DNA of 64,000 nucleotides from Corallococcus sp. NCRR. GTDB lineage: Bacteria > Myxococcota > Myxococcia > Myxococcales > Myxococcaceae. This document shows, piece by piece, positions 15,649-25,363 of the stretch (position 1 is its first letter; the number at the start of each line of letters is the position of its first letter). Under the pieces are notes generated by a model that saw only the letters and a list, made by a program, of their open reading frames with translations, had not been told where the DNA came from and did not search any database. The position numbers were made by a program, and so were the translations under genes. Where the stretch lies: contig NZ_CP114039.1 of NCBI RefSeq assembly GCF_026965535.1, positions 5,084,001-5,148,000 on the forward strand, given 5' to 3'.

Positions 15649-17377
15649 TTCCGCTCTCGGATTGTCGTGACAGCACGGCCTGAAGCGCCGACTCCGTGCG
15701 CGCATCGTGGGGTTCGACAGCCCGCGCCCTGCGCAGATGGTCCGCTGCGGCGCTCCAGTCTCCCCGCTGCTCCGCGCACCGGGCGAGCAACCGCAGGAGT
15801 TCGGGTTCATTCGGCAGGTACGTGTCGACGAGGGCCGCGGCCGGAGCGAGGGTCGAACAGCGTTCCGCGCGCTCGCTCATGACCACCGCGAGCAATGACT
15901 CGAAAGGCGGGTTCTGGAACCGGCCCAGACCCAGCACGGTCGTGGCCGAGAAGTCCCCCGTGAGCGACTTCAAACCCAGGTACTGCGGGATGGCGATGCC
16001 CAGGGACAGGACCGCCACCAGCACGCCCGCGGCACTCCAGGCCCGGGTCGTGGTGAGCTCCACGCGACGCGCGCAATCACTTCGCAGCATGCCTGCGATC
16101 GCCGCCACCAACGCGATGGCGGGCGGCCGCGTCAACATCGCATCGAAGCCACTGATGACGAGGGCGACGACCAGGCTGCCCATGGCCGCCAGGGTCAGCA
16201 TGTTCCGCCCTTGGATGACGCGGCGGCCTGCCCCCGCCAAAAGGGAAAGCGCCATGGCCCCAGCCGCGGCAAGGCCGAGCAGACCGGTCTCGACCGTGTG
16301 GCGCAGCAGGTCCGAGGCAGGGCTCCTGAGCGGAGCAATGAAGCTCGCGTGTTGACCCGTGGCCGCATGCGCGAACCGGGGCGCCTCGCGACGCCAGCTT
16401 CCCGGTCCGAAGCCGGTGAGCGGCTGGACCGAGAGCATGGCCAGCCCGACCTGATGCTGCTCGACGCGGCTGAGCCCCGTCCCGCTTTCATAATCAAACA
16501 GGCGGGAGAGCGACGATTGGAGCGGCGTGGGCTCCTTCCATTCGAGCCCGGCCCAGGACCCCGCGCTCAATGCCATCACCACGGCGAGCCCCGCGCCGCC
16601 CGCTGCCAGGAGGCCTCGCTTGGGAAGGGCTGGCAGCATTCCCCGGCGCATCATCTCCAGGCACACGGCCCCCGTGAGCAGGCCCGCGACGAGCAGTCCC
16701 AGCCAGCTGCTCCGTGCCCGGCAGAGCGCGACCGCCAGCAGGAGCGCCGAAAGGGCGAATGCTCGCAGCGGATGCGGCTTCATCGTCACGCGTGCCAGGG
16801 CCAGGGGCACCAGGATCGCGCAGTAGCCTCCCACGGCATTGCGGTTGGCCAGGGTCGCGCCCGGACGTCGCACGAGGTCCCATGGCAATTGGCCTCCGAT
16901 GGACTCGTATAGCGCTATCAGCGCGATGAGGACTCCCGCGCCGATGAGCCCATCCGCGAGCGCTTCGCGGCGCTGGCCCGCGGCCTCGCTTGCCGTTGCC
17001 ACCATGACGAACGCGCCCAGGTGGATTGCAATCCAGGGGAGGCTGAAGGGCGCGCTGAAGCCGTTCACCGCCATGGCGAGACATCCCGTCGCCAGATAGC
17101 CGAGCGCCGCGAGATCGAAAGTCGTGACCCCCGCACGCGGAGGGCGCCAGGCGACGGCACAAGCCAGGGCGCACGCGACGGCACCGGTGGCGAAGACCAG
17201 GGGCTTTGGAAGCTGGAGACCGCCTCCTCCAATTGGAGAGCTCGCCGCTTCCGGGGAGACCGCGAGCGCCGTTGCCGTGACGGCCGCAAGCAGGGCCCAG
17301 AGCGTAGAGGAGGCCACCACGGAGGAGGAAACTCTCCGGGCGAGCGGAACGGCCAGGTTGAATGATTGCATTGTCAT
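15596..17377 (-). CDS. O-antigen ligase/polymerase-type membrane protein with TPR-like tail
   Basis: 593 residues with about a dozen hydrophobic helices over residues 25-450. The motif ATLANRNAVGGYCAILVPLA before a long periplasmic loop is the hallmark of the Wzy_C/WaaL family, which joins or polymerises surface polysaccharide units on the outer face of the inner membrane. Residues ~525-580 form a TPR-like helical pair (PNEPELLRLLARCAEQRGDW, then AADHLRRARAVEPH), as in several ligases of this family fused to TPRs. The start at 17377 follows AAGGA at good spacing. The last 17 residues and the stop codon are read antisense through the tRNA-Leu gene, so the natural C-terminus runs into the tRNA. 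No glycosyltransferases flank it. Confidence 0.8.
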   Translation of the reverse strand: MTMQSFNLAVPLARRVSSSVVASSTLWALLAAVTATALAVSPEAASSPIGGGGLQLPKPLVFATGAVACALACAVAWRPPRAGVTTFDLAALGYLATGCLAMAVNGFSAPFSLPWIAIHLGAFVMVATASEAAGQRREALADGLIGAGVLIALIALYESIGGQLPWDLVRRPGATLANRNAVGGYCAILVPLALARVTMKPHPLRAFALSALLLAVALCRARSSWLGLLVAGLLTGAVCLEMMRRGMLPALPKRGLLAAGGAGLAVVMALSAGSWAGLEWKEPTPLQSSLSRLFDYESGTGLSRVEQHQVGLAMLSVQPLTGFGPGSWRREAPRFAHAATGQHASFIAPLRSPASDLLRHTVETGLLGLAAAGAMALSLLAGAGRRVIQGRNMLTLAAMGSLVVALVISGFDAMLTRPPAIALVAAIAGMLRSDCARRVELTTTRAWSAAGVLVAVLSLGIAIPQYLGLKSLTGDFSATTVLGLGRFQNPPFESLLAVVMSERAERCSTLAPAAALVDTYLPNEPELLRLLARCAEQRGDWSAAADHLRRARAVEPHDARTESALQAVLSRQSESGMHEPGIEPGRPLRVSGF

Positions 17378-17425
17378 GAGGCCGTTCCTTCAACGCTCCG
17401 GCGCGGTGCAGGCGCACTGGCGGGC

Positions 17426-17452
17426 GAGCGGCCGCGAGTCACAGGGCCGCTC
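17426..17452 (-). terminator. hairpin between the small lipoprotein gene and the ligase-type gene
   Basis: GAGCGGCC (17426-17433) pairs with GGCCGCTC (17445-17452) in the 94-base gap after the lipoprotein stop. It suggests that the two minus-strand genes are not a simple operon. There is no T-tract. Confidence 0.45.
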
Positions 17453-17471
17453 ACCCCGGCTCAACGCCTTC

Positions 17472-18068
17472 TCAGTACTCCACTTCGTAGCAGACCACGG
17501 TCACGCTCAGGTACTCGTAGCACCAGCCGCTGGAGTCACAGATGAGGATGTACACCTCCGTGTACTCACAGATGATGTCCTGCGCGCTCTTGAGCCCCGG
17601 CTCGCGCGAGCTGGGGGCCTTCCGCACGACCTTGCCGGTGGACTGGAGCTTGGAGAGCTCCTTCTTGGACAGGGCTCCCAGGCCCTGGGCGGAAGAGGAC
17701 ATCCGGAAGGAGTGATCCTGCGAGGCCAGCAGGTCGTTTCCATTCTCCCGGGCCGTGCTCAGCCACTTGTCCATGGGCTGGGCCTCGCCCTTGGCGTTGA
17801 TCATGGTGATGCGGCTGAAGTCGATGGGCGCCTGGGAGAAGTCGAAGGTGTAGGCGTTCCCCGGGATCCGCTGATCCACGATGAACTGCTCGCCGGGCTG
17901 CAGGTTGGCGATCGTCTCCGCGGTGATGCGCTGCTCACGCACCGTCTCCACGGTGGGGCTGCTGTCCGCGGCATCGTCGCCACATCCCGTCATGACCGCG
18001 GCGGGCATGAGGACCAGCATGAGGCTTGCCATCAATGAGAGAGCAGGGCGCTTCGAGCGTTCAAACAT
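17472..18068 (-). CDS. Small lipoprotein of unknown function with Cys/Tyr-rich C-terminus
   Basis: 198 residues. AGGAG lies 7 bases before the ATG. The signal peptide ends in the lipobox MTGC (Cys29), followed by GDD, which in a proteobacterium may favour retention at the inner membrane, although the +2 rule is uncertain in myxobacteria. The mature protein is polar and has no domain I recognise. The last ~32 residues are striking: four cysteines and seven tyrosines alternate with Val/Ile/Leu, consistent with two or three beta strands held by disulphides. It lies upstream of the ligase-type gene on the same strand, but a hairpin separates them. Confidence 0.7.
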   Translation of the reverse strand: MFERSKRPALSLMASLMLVLMPAAVMTGCGDDAADSSPTVETVREQRITAETIANLQPGEQFIVDQRIPGNAYTFDFSQAPIDFSRITMINAKGEAQPMDKWLSTARENGNDLLASQDHSFRMSSSAQGLGALSKKELSKLQSTGKVVRKAPSSREPGLKSAQDIICEYTEVYILICDSSGWCYEYLSVTVVCYEVEY

Positions 18069-18263
18069 TCGTCACTCCTGTGGGGGCTTGTCGTGTCGAG
18101 GCGCAACGCTCGCTCATGGAGCGAGCCGCTTTTGCCTCGAATCAAAGGAAGGAGTGAGGCGATTAATTTTGCAGGAATTTGTTTATTGCCCGCATCGGGG
18201 TGGTGGCGGACCCCTTTGACGCAGCTGGAGCGACCGGGGTTCTTCGCCGCTATCCTTGGCGGC
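18069..18263. other. divergent AT-rich spacer
   Basis: This 195-base gap separates the lipoprotein gene (minus) from the zinc-ribbon gene (plus). Bases ~18155-18190 are unusually AT-rich for this genome. A hairpin GCTCGCTC-ATG-GAGCGAGC (18108-18126) falls in the lipoprotein leader. It presumably holds both promoters, but no clear -35/-10 pair can be assigned. Confidence 0.5.
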
Positions 18264-18569
18264 ATGACAGGACCTCAAGCGAAGACCTGTGCAACGTGCG
18301 GGCGCGTCATCGCCGCGCATGCCGTGTACTACCGGTTCAGTCTGGTGTTGGAAGGGGAGCAGGACCTGCTCGACCCTTCGGATGACCTGGAGGGCAATCC
18401 CGCGGAGGCGCTCGCGGAGATGGTCCGCCGCCTGGATGAGGGCTCCGCGGACCCCGGTGAGCTGGAGGCTCAGGTGCACTGGGAGCGCACCGGGGTTGTC
18501 TGCTCGGAGTGCCGCTCCGTGGCGGTGCGGATGCTCAGCACCACCACGAAGGACGCTGGACCGCATTGA
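18264..18569 (+). CDS. Small CxxC...CxxC zinc-ribbon-like protein
   Basis: 101 residues. Two CxxC pairs (Cys9/Cys12 and Cys80/Cys83) bracket an acidic helical middle, the layout of a small zinc ribbon. I chose the ATG at 18264 because it starts just before the first CxxC; an upstream in-frame start would add 57 residues drawn from the intergenic region. The codon pattern is normal for this genome. Its end lies 3 bases from the end of the converging oxidoreductase gene. The function is unknown; a protein- or nucleic-acid-binding adaptor is possible. Confidence 0.65.
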   Translation: MTGPQAKTCATCGRVIAAHAVYYRFSLVLEGEQDLLDPSDDLEGNPAEALAEMVRRLDEGSADPGELEAQVHWERTGVVCSECRSVAVRMLSTTTKDAGPH

Positions 18570-18572
18570 GCG

Positions 18573-19547
18573 TCATTGGATCTTCATCGCGTACTTGCCC
18601 AGGTGGTGCTTGAGCACCTCCTGCTGGGCCTTCGCGGCTTCCTCCAATGCGTAGAGACGGGCCACCTCCAGATGGAACGGCCCCGACTCAATCAGCTCGT
18701 TGAGCCTCTTCATCACCTGGGGGCTGGGGATTCCGTCGTAGGCCTTGGTCTCAACGCCCTCCGGGCCCTTGGGCGCCGGCTCCACTCCGTTCGGGTAGGC
18801 GATGCGCCCTCCCTTGCGGACGTTGCGGAGCAGGGGCTCGGCGGCGTCTCCCCGGGCCAGCACCAGCGCCGCGTCGAAGCCGTCTGGCGCGAAGTCCCGG
18901 CAGACCTTCTCCAGGTCCTCCTGGTGGCCCTCCGCGACCGCGTCCGCTCCCAGCCTCCGGGCCAGCTCGACTCCGTCCTGTCCGGACGCGACCGCCAGCA
19001 CCTTCGCTCCCAGCCTCTTCGCGAGCTGCACGACGATATGCCCGATGCCTCCGCTGGCACCGAAGATGAGCAGCTTCTGCCCTGACTTGAGCTGGAGGTG
19101 CTCCTCCAGGCCCAGGAGCCCGGTGAGTCCGTCAGCGGCGAGCACCGCCGCCTGCTCCACCTTCAAGCCCTTGGGCACCTTCGCCGCCTGGTCTGCCTTC
19201 ACCGCGACGTACTCCGCGTAGAAGCCTCCCTTGGCGCTCATGAACGCGGAGCCGTAGACCTGGTCGCCGACTTTGAAGTCCTTCACGTTCTTGCCCACGG
19301 CCGCGACTTCTCCCGCTCCGTCGGCTCCGGGCACGTAGGGGAACTTCGGGCCGCCTGGGATCATCTCGGCCATCTGCCCCTCGCGCTCCATCCAATCCCA
19401 GGCACCGATTCCCGCCGCCGCGACGCGCACGAGCACTTCGTCGTCGCCACAGGTGGGAACGGAGATGGTCTTGATGCCCAGGACCTCCGGGCCGCCGAAG
19501 CGGTCAAGCGCCGCAGCCCTCATCTTTTCGGGAATGGATGCTGGCAT
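18573..19547 (-). CDS. NADP-dependent quinone-oxidoreductase-like enzyme
   Basis: 324 residues, MDR superfamily without the catalytic-zinc cysteine. The N-terminal GroES-like domain has PYVPGADGAGEVAAVG (about 70-85). The Rossmann fold has FGASGGIGHIVVQLAKRLG (about 162-180), the AxxGxxG dinucleotide motif. These enzymes reduce quinones or alpha,beta-unsaturated carbonyls with NADPH in the cytosol, often in stress or detoxification. The normal family length is about 320-330, so the gene is complete. The helicase gene lies 134 bases upstream on the same strand; the gap has small inverted repeats, such as GTGACG-TTCAG-CGTCAC (19604-19620), that could be an operator. Confidence 0.9.
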   Translation of the reverse strand: MPASIPEKMRAAALDRFGGPEVLGIKTISVPTCGDDEVLVRVAAAGIGAWDWMEREGQMAEMIPGGPKFPYVPGADGAGEVAAVGKNVKDFKVGDQVYGSAFMSAKGGFYAEYVAVKADQAAKVPKGLKVEQAAVLAADGLTGLLGLEEHLQLKSGQKLLIFGASGGIGHIVVQLAKRLGAKVLAVASGQDGVELARRLGADAVAEGHQEDLEKVCRDFAPDGFDAALVLARGDAAEPLLRNVRKGGRIAYPNGVEPAPKGPEGVETKAYDGIPSPQVMKRLNELIESGPFHLEVARLYALEEAAKAQQEVLKHHLGKYAMKIQ

Positions 19548-19681
19548 GCTGTGACTCCCTCTCGGATTGATGCTGGTCCTCCGAGACGATGCGCATGCTC
19601 CGCGTGACGTTCAGCGTCACCGGCTCCACGCAGGCACGGCGGGGGAGGGGACTGCCGCCCTCCACCCCGCCGGGAATGGCC

Positions 19682-22675
19682 TCAATCCAGGAGCTGCATG
19701 AGGTCCGCTCGCGTGAGCGCGGCGCCTCCCGAGGCGCCTCCGAGCGCGGCTTCGAAGAGGGCTCGCTTCTTCTCCTGCAAGAGGAGGATCTTCTCCTCCA
19801 CCGTGCCCTGGGACACCATCCGGTACACCATCACCGGACGCTGCTGACCGATGCGGTGCGCCCGGTCCGCCGCCTGCGCTTCCACCGACGGGTTCCACCA
19901 CGGATCCACCAGGAAGACGTGGTCCGCCGCCGTCAGGTTGAGCCCCGTCGCTCCCGCCTTCAACGAGATGAGCATCACCGGCGCTCCCTTCTCGTCCTGG
20001 AAGGACGCCGCCACCGCGCCACGGTTCGCCGTGCTGCCGTCCAGACGGATGAACCCGATGTCCGCTTCCTTCAACGCCGGCTCGATGAGGTCCAACATCG
20101 ACGTCCATTGCGAGAAGACCAGCGCCTTGTGCCCGTCCGCCACCGCCGTGCCGAGCGCCTCCACCAGCGCCTGCACCTTCGAGGATGTCCTCGCCTGCTG
20201 CCCCGGCACCAGCGCGGGGTGGCAGGCCGCCTGCCTCAATCGCAGCAATGCCTCCAGCGCCTTCAGCACGCTGCCGCCTTCTTCCAGCTGTGACACCACC
20301 TCCTCGCGCGTCGCGGCGTGGACCGCGTCGTAGACGGCGCGCTCCTGCTCGGTGAGGGTGACGTGCCGCACGGCCTCGGTGCGCGGTGGCAATTCGGGCG
20401 CGACATCTCGCTTGAGCCTTCGCATCACGAAGGGGCGGATGCGCGCGCGCAGGGCCTCCGCGGCGCCCTTCTGGTTCTCCGACACCGGCCGGGACCAGCG
20501 CTCCTCGAAGGCCTTGCGCCCGCCCAAGAGGCCCCGGTTGGTGAAGTGCATCAGGCTCCACAGCTCCTCGAGCCGGTTCTCGATGGGCGTGCCGCTAAGC
20601 GCGATGCGGAAGCCCGCGTCCAACTCGTACGCAGCTCGTGCGACCTGGCTGTCCGGGTTCTTGATGGCCTGCGCTTCGTCCAGCACCACCGTGTCCCAGG
20701 TCTTCGCCGCGAGGATGGCCGCGTCCAGACGCAACAGTGCATACGTGGTGAGTGTCACGTCCGCGGACTCGTCCAGCGTGCGGCCGACGCCGTGATAGAC
20801 AGACACCTTCAACGACGGGCGGAAGCGCTTCACCTCCGCTTCCCAGTTGGGCAGCACGCTCGTGGGCGCCACCACCAGCGTTCCCTTGCCCAGCGTGCAG
20901 ATGGTCTGCAGCGTCTTGCCCAGACCCATGTCGTCCGCCAGCACGCCTCCCAGTCCCGCCTGCCTCAGGAAGGTGAGCCAACTCACGCCCTGCAACTGGT
21001 ACGGGCGCAGCGTCGCGGTGAGGTCCTTGGGCAGCTGGGGCTCGGGGAGCTTCTCGAAGCCCTGCACCAGGGGTGCGAGCCGCTCCATGACGGGCGGGGC
21101 GGGGTGCTCCAATGCCTCGCACAGGCCCGTGAGCTGGGGGATGGCGTGGTTCGCGAGCCGTCCGTCCCGCTCCTTCGCGGCCAGCAGGTCCGTCACCCGT
21201 TGGCCGTGGGCTTTCAGCCAGCCCGTGGGCAGCGGCGCCCAGCCTCCGCCCTCCAGCGGCACCAGGCCCAGGCCCTCTTCCCAGGCCCGCATCACCGCGC
21301 CCGCGTCCACGGTGCGCCTCTCTCCGGGGCCCAGGCCCTCCACCTGGAAGTCGAGCGAGAAGCCCACTCGTGGCACGCCCGCGTCGGTGGCGGCCGTGTC
21401 CAGCGTGAGCATGGGCCGGAGCTTCACGTCCGGGCTGACCACTCCCGCGGCGTTCCCCGTGAGGCCTCCGCGCCACTTGCGCAGCTTGTCCGCTAGCTGC
21501 ACGGCCTCCTTGCCGTGGACCGTCACGCGCCGGCCCGGCGCCATGTTCAGCTCGTCCCTCAACTGGTGGATGAGCTTCGTCTCCGTGGGCTCGTCGCGCA
21601 CCGGCGCGGCGCCCTGGAGGTACACCAGCTTCCCGTTGTCGATGCGCGCGGTGGGCGGCGAGCCGTACACCAGCGTGGGCAGCACGGAGAGCCCCGCGTC
21701 GAGCTTGTCCAGCTCCAGCGAGATGCGCGGCTTGAGCGTCCGGTCGATGGGCGGCAGCCGCCGGCTCTTCACGTCCACCGGCAGGCGCCTCGCGAAGTCC
21801 GGCAGCACCTTGCTCGTCAGGTCCGCCAGTTGCTCCGGGGCGAAGACGCGCTCCTGGGGCAGGTTCTCCAGCCGCGCGCCGGTGAGCGACAATTCTCCCA
21901 GCCGGCAGAGCGCTCCCGCGCACAGCGCGACGCCGGGGCTCACCAGCTCGTTGATGCGTGGATCCTTCTCCACCTTGAGCACGGTCTGCTCGCCCCGGTC
22001 CTCGACGGTGACTCGCGGGAGGAGCGGCTCGTTGGAGACGGAGACGAGCTGACCGTCGAACAGGACGGTGCGCGCCTTCTCCAGCACGTGCAGCAGCGCA
22101 TCCAGCTTGCTCTGCGGAAGCGCGCCGCGGGTGGGCTGCGCGAGCAGCTTGTCCGCGAGCAGATCACACGGATCCACGTGGATTCGCGCGGCCTCCACGG
22201 GGTTCTGGAGCACGGACGCGAGGCTCCGGGCCAGCAGCCGCGCGGTGTTGTCCGGCCGGACCACCAGCCGCTCCAACTGGAGGCCTCCGTCCGCGCGCTT
22301 GAAGCGGTACACCAGCCGCTCCGTCTTCGGCGCGGCGCCGGGCCTCGGCGCGGCGGCGGGGCCCGGACGGGCAGGGGAGGCCGCCGCCGTGGCCTTCCTT
22401 CCCTCCGCCTGCCTCAGGACGATGGCCGCGGCGATGACGTGCTCGCAGGGGTCCACCTTCCCCCGGCAGTCGCACTCCCAGATTTCATCCTCGGGGTAGA
22501 GCGTCGTGGTGAGCGGGGTGGGGCGGCCGGGGATGCGCACCCGCAGGACGACCTCCTCCTCGTCCACGGACTGCACCGAGACGACCCCCGCGCGAGAGAG
22601 GGCCTGTCCGGCGGACCACGTGGCCGGGCCTGACTCCTCCCGGATGGCTTCGAGCAGTTCCGCGAGCGCCGACAT
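19682..22675 (-). CDS. SWIM-domain SNF2/Rad54-type helicase
   Basis: 997 residues. The N-terminus carries a SWIM zinc finger (Cys68, Cys70, Cys77, His79). The middle (~100-540) is a long, poorly conserved region. The C-terminal ATPase core (about 555-990) has Walker A in DDMGLGKT (~582), the DEAQ box (~665), LSGTPIENR, and the second RecA lobe ending with [18 protein letters not shown]. Such bacterial Swi2/Snf2 proteins translocate on double-stranded DNA and are thought to dislodge proteins such as RNA polymerase; the exact role here is unknown. The size and domain order are normal for the family. It is transcribed divergently from the Trp-rich lipoprotein gene. Confidence 0.92.
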   Translation of the reverse strand: MSALAELLEAIREESGPATWSAGQALSRAGVVSVQSVDEEEVVLRVRIPGRPTPLTTTLYPEDEIWECDCRGKVDPCEHVIAAAIVLRQAEGRKATAAASPARPGPAAAPRPGAAPKTERLVYRFKRADGGLQLERLVVRPDNTARLLARSLASVLQNPVEAARIHVDPCDLLADKLLAQPTRGALPQSKLDALLHVLEKARTVLFDGQLVSVSNEPLLPRVTVEDRGEQTVLKVEKDPRINELVSPGVALCAGALCRLGELSLTGARLENLPQERVFAPEQLADLTSKVLPDFARRLPVDVKSRRLPPIDRTLKPRISLELDKLDAGLSVLPTLVYGSPPTARIDNGKLVYLQGAAPVRDEPTETKLIHQLRDELNMAPGRRVTVHGKEAVQLADKLRKWRGGLTGNAAGVVSPDVKLRPMLTLDTAATDAGVPRVGFSLDFQVEGLGPGERRTVDAGAVMRAWEEGLGLVPLEGGGWAPLPTGWLKAHGQRVTDLLAAKERDGRLANHAIPQLTGLCEALEHPAPPVMERLAPLVQGFEKLPEPQLPKDLTATLRPYQLQGVSWLTFLRQAGLGGVLADDMGLGKTLQTICTLGKGTLVVAPTSVLPNWEAEVKRFRPSLKVSVYHGVGRTLDESADVTLTTYALLRLDAAILAAKTWDTVVLDEAQAIKNPDSQVARAAYELDAGFRIALSGTPIENRLEELWSLMHFTNRGLLGGRKAFEERWSRPVSENQKGAAEALRARIRPFVMRRLKRDVAPELPPRTEAVRHVTLTEQERAVYDAVHAATREEVVSQLEEGGSVLKALEALLRLRQAACHPALVPGQQARTSSKVQALVEALGTAVADGHKALVFSQWTSMLDLIEPALKEADIGFIRLDGSTANRGAVAASFQDEKGAPVMLISLKAGATGLNLTAADHVFLVDPWWNPSVEAQAADRAHRIGQQRPVMVYRMVSQGTVEEKILLLQEKKRALFEAALGGASGGAALTRADLMQLLD

Positions 22676-22963
22676 ACGAGGGGCGATTCCCTAGCCCCGT
22701 GCCGGCCCTGGCGCAAGCCACCGGGCGCGTGGCTGTGACACGGAGGGACACACGCCCCGGCGCTCATGTAGCCGGTGGCGCTACAGCGGCCACGACACCC
22801 GTGTCAGCCGCGACGGGGCCTTCCGAGGAAAGCCCCCAAATCTTGGGATGTGGCGTGGCGGGTGCAGAGGGACGGACTGGAGCGCGCGTCCGGTGCTTCC
22901 CCTTGCTTCCTCCTGCCGGCCCCCCGCGTCTCCGTGTCCCCCCACACAGTCGAGGTCCCACAC
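22676..22963. other. divergent intergenic region
   Basis: This 288-base gap between the helicase (minus) and the Trp-rich lipoprotein (plus) must hold both promoters. Small inverted repeats are visible: TGTAGC/GCTACA (22767-22785), GACAC-CC-GTGTC (22794-22805) and CCCAA/TTGGG (22835-22847). No confident -35/-10 pair is seen. Confidence 0.4.
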
Positions 22964-23764
22964 ATGCACCTGCAGATGACGAGTCGCCTCCTGGCGGCCG
23001 CGTTCCTGAGCCTGGTGGCTGGTTGCCAGGGTGAGCCAACGCAGTCCCCCGAAGGTTCGCAGTCCGCGACGCTGTCCGCCAAGGCGGATTGCGTGCAGCG
23101 GTTCGACGGCATCACCACCTGCGCCAAGGGCAACGCGACCCTGGCCGCTTCCGAGAAGGGCGTGCAGGTCCTCGGGCTGAAGGACGCGAAGACGGACGGC
23201 GTCTCCAGCACGTTCAACGCCGGCATCACCTGGTCCCAGCAAGCCCAGATCCGCGTGGGCAGCGAGAAGGGCAGCGTCACCCTGTCCGCGCGTGACGGCG
23301 ATCAGGTCGTCAGCTCGCTGCGCATCACCTCCACCGCCGATCGCGTGGTGAACGTGACGCCGGGCTTCACCGGTTCCTCCGAGGGCAACTACCGGATGAA
23401 CGTGTACCGCGACGGACGGCTCGTGAGCACCACCCTCCAGCCTGCGTCCTTCTCCATCACGTTCTACGACTGGTGGTCCTTCGTGAACTGGTGGAACATG
23501 CACTGGCACTTCTTCTCCTACCGTTCCTACCTCTACGGTGGTGACCGCGGCCTCGACGGTGCCTGCGGCTGGCGCATGGGCTCGCCGGGCACGACGTTCT
23601 CCCTCAAGGGCGCGAACGGCCAGACCATCGTCGGCGACACGGCGGAGTTCATCGAGGAGATTGGCGACGGTGCCTACCCGTACCGCCACTTCTCCGGCAT
23701 CGACGTGAACACCAGCGCCACGGACCTCCTCATCACGGGCGAGTCCTTCGGCCAGGAGAAGTAG
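22964..23764 (+). CDS. Lipoprotein of unknown function with a Trp-rich segment
   Basis: 266 residues. The ATG at 22964 is preceded by CGAGG at good spacing; longer in-frame starts add sequence unlike a signal peptide. Residues 1-21 are a lipoprotein signal (LVAGC, Cys21). The mature N-terminal part is beta-rich with two cysteines (DCVQRFDGITTC). Around residues 167-190 there is an extraordinary aromatic run starting FYDWWSFVNWWNMHWHFF, and the C-terminal part is again beta-like. No family is recognised. An intrinsic-type terminator follows, so it is monocistronic despite the nearby di-haem oxidoreductase gene. Confidence 0.75.
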   Translation: MHLQMTSRLLAAAFLSLVAGCQGEPTQSPEGSQSATLSAKADCVQRFDGITTCAKGNATLAASEKGVQVLGLKDAKTDGVSSTFNAGITWSQQAQIRVGSEKGSVTLSARDGDQVVSSLRITSTADRVVNVTPGFTGSSEGNYRMNVYRDGRLVSTTLQPASFSITFYDWWSFVNWWNMHWHFFSYRSYLYGGDRGLDGACGWRMGSPGTTFSLKGANGQTIVGDTAEFIEEIGDGAYPYRHFSGIDVNTSATDLLITGESFGQEK

Positions 23765-23777
23765 GCTGTTCCTGCCG

Positions 23778-23826
23778 CCGGGCGGGAGCCGCGTGTTCCC
23801 GCCCGGTGGTGTCTGTATGTCTTTGT
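23778..23826 (+). terminator. terminator after the Trp-rich lipoprotein
   Basis: CCGGGCGGGA (23778-23787) pairs with TCCCGCCCGG (23797-23806), a 10-bp stem with a 9-base loop, followed by a T-rich stretch reaching about 23830. Confidence 0.7.
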
Positions 23827-23850
23827 CTATTTCGTCGAGGAGTCGTGACG

Positions 23851-25233
23851 ATGCGCGTGCCCTGGTCTCTCGCTGGCATCTCCGCCGGAGCGCTGCTCAT
23901 CGGCGCCGCGTGGGCCACCGTTGTCCGCCGCCCCGAGCCCCTGGTGCTGGGCGCGCTGCCTCCCGTCGTCCTTCCGCACGTCGAGCAGTCCGGCGGTGCC
24001 ACCACGGTGGCGGACACCGGGCGCAATGCCTTCGGGCGCGCGCCCATGAACATGCCGCGCTCACGCTGGCCGGACTTCTACGCGGGCAAGGGCGTCTTCG
24101 ACCGCGACTGGAGCGACTCGCGCCTGCGTGCCGCCGTGGCCGGGCCCTTCTTCAGCGCCACCGGCTGCATGACCTGCCACGTGAAGGACGGCCGGGGCCA
24201 GCCGCCCGCGAACCCTTCGGAGGCGCCTGTCTCGCTGGCGTTCCAGCTGAGCGCGCCCGATGGCGCCGGTCCCCACCCGCTGTATGGCATGCAGCTGGAC
24301 ATGCACGCAGTGGAGGGCCAGGTCCCCGAGGGCCAGGTCCGCGTCGACTTCGAGGAGACGCGCGGCACCTTCGCCACCGGTGAGCCGTACTCGCTCGTGC
24401 GCCCGCGCTACCAGTTCCAGGGGCTGGTGCATGGCCCCCTGGGTGAAGGCGCGCTGTTCTCCGCCCGCGTGTCGCCCGTGAACTTCGGCCTGGGCCTGCT
24501 GGAGGCGCTGCCAGAGGCCGACATCGTGGCCCGCGCCGACCCCGAGGACCGCGACCAGGACGGCATCTCCGGCCGGGTCAACCGGGTGCTCGACGTGGAG
24601 ACGGGCGAGACGCGCCTGGGCCGCTTCGGGTGGAAGGCCAATCAGCCCACGCTGCGCCAGCAGGTGGCGCATGCGCTCGTCGCGGACATGGGCGTCACCA
24701 CGACGCTGTATCGCCAGGAGCAGGGCCGGGACGCGCCGGGGGAACCGGAGGTGTCCCAGGACGACATGGACCTGCTGATGATCTACATGCGCCTGATCGC
24801 CGTGCCCAAGCGGCGCGACTGGGAGGCGCCGGAGGTCCAGCGGGGCCATGCCGTCTTCCGCGCCATCGGCTGCGCGGCGTGCCACGTGGACACGCCCCAG
24901 GAGACGGGGACGGTGGAGGGCTTCGACGAGGTGTCCCGTCAGGTCATCTACCCGTACACGGACCTGCTGCTGCACGACCTGGGCGAGGGCCTGGCGGACG
25001 GGCGTCCGGACGGGCTGGCCTCGGGCCGCGAGTGGCGCACGCCGCCCCTGTGGGGCATTGGACTGGTGGAGGCCGTCAACCGGCACACCCGCTTCCTGCA
25101 TGACGGCCGGGCCCGCTCCCTGGAGGAGGCCGTCCTCTGGCACGGAGGGGAAGCGGCCCCCGCTCAGGCGCGCTACGTGCGGCTGCCCCGGGAGGACCGG
25201 GCCGCGCTGCTCGCCTTCCTGAAGTCACTCTGA
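23851..25233 (+). CDS. Di-haem c-type oxidoreductase (DHOR/DUF1111-like)
   Basis: 460 residues. The ATG at 23851 follows GAGGAG and opens an N-terminal membrane/signal helix (about 5-24), so the enzyme should be periplasmic. Two haem c sites are visible: CMTCH (106-110) and CAACH (341-345). The layout (a long N-terminal haem domain, a Ca-binding-like DRDQDGISGR segment, and a C-terminal RTPPLWGIGLV....FLHDGRA) is that of the di-haem oxidoreductase/thiol-oxidoreductase-like family, related to MauG/cytochrome c peroxidases but distinct from them. The physiological substrate is unknown. It lies between a lipoprotein gene and the UbiA operon, with hairpins on both sides, and is likely transcribed alone. 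Confidence 0.85.
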   Translation: MRVPWSLAGISAGALLIGAAWATVVRRPEPLVLGALPPVVLPHVEQSGGATTVADTGRNAFGRAPMNMPRSRWPDFYAGKGVFDRDWSDSRLRAAVAGPFFSATGCMTCHVKDGRGQPPANPSEAPVSLAFQLSAPDGAGPHPLYGMQLDMHAVEGQVPEGQVRVDFEETRGTFATGEPYSLVRPRYQFQGLVHGPLGEGALFSARVSPVNFGLGLLEALPEADIVARADPEDRDQDGISGRVNRVLDVETGETRLGRFGWKANQPTLRQQVAHALVADMGVTTTLYRQEQGRDAPGEPEVSQDDMDLLMIYMRLIAVPKRRDWEAPEVQRGHAVFRAIGCAACHVDTPQETGTVEGFDEVSRQVIYPYTDLLLHDLGEGLADGRPDGLASGREWRTPPLWGIGLVEAVNRHTRFLHDGRARSLEEAVLWHGGEAAPAQARYVRLPREDRAALLAFLKSL

Positions 25234-25238
25234 AGCCT

Positions 25239-25259
25239 GGACGGGCCCCCCTCCCGTCC
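25239..25259 (+). terminator. hairpin after the di-haem oxidoreductase
   Basis: GGACGGG (25239-25245) pairs with CCCGTCC (25253-25259), starting 5 bases after the stop. It is short and has no T-tract. Confidence 0.5.
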
Positions 25260-25363
25260 GGACGGCGAGCAGGAGGACCGTCGCCTGGAGGGGCTTCGGC
25301 CTTCATGAGGGCACGGAACGGTGGGACGCCCCGGGCCCTTGGGCTACCCTGCGGGCCCCCTTC

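Noticed and set aside
15649-15900. Integrated element or attachment site next to tRNA-Leu
   Set aside because: tRNA 3' ends are common integration sites, but no integrase and no second copy of the tRNA 3' end was noticed in the window.
18093-18263. Longer N-terminus for the small zinc-ribbon protein
   Set aside because: The extra 57 codons cover the AT-rich divergent promoter region and lack conserved-looking sequence; the ATG at 18264 fits the first CxxC.
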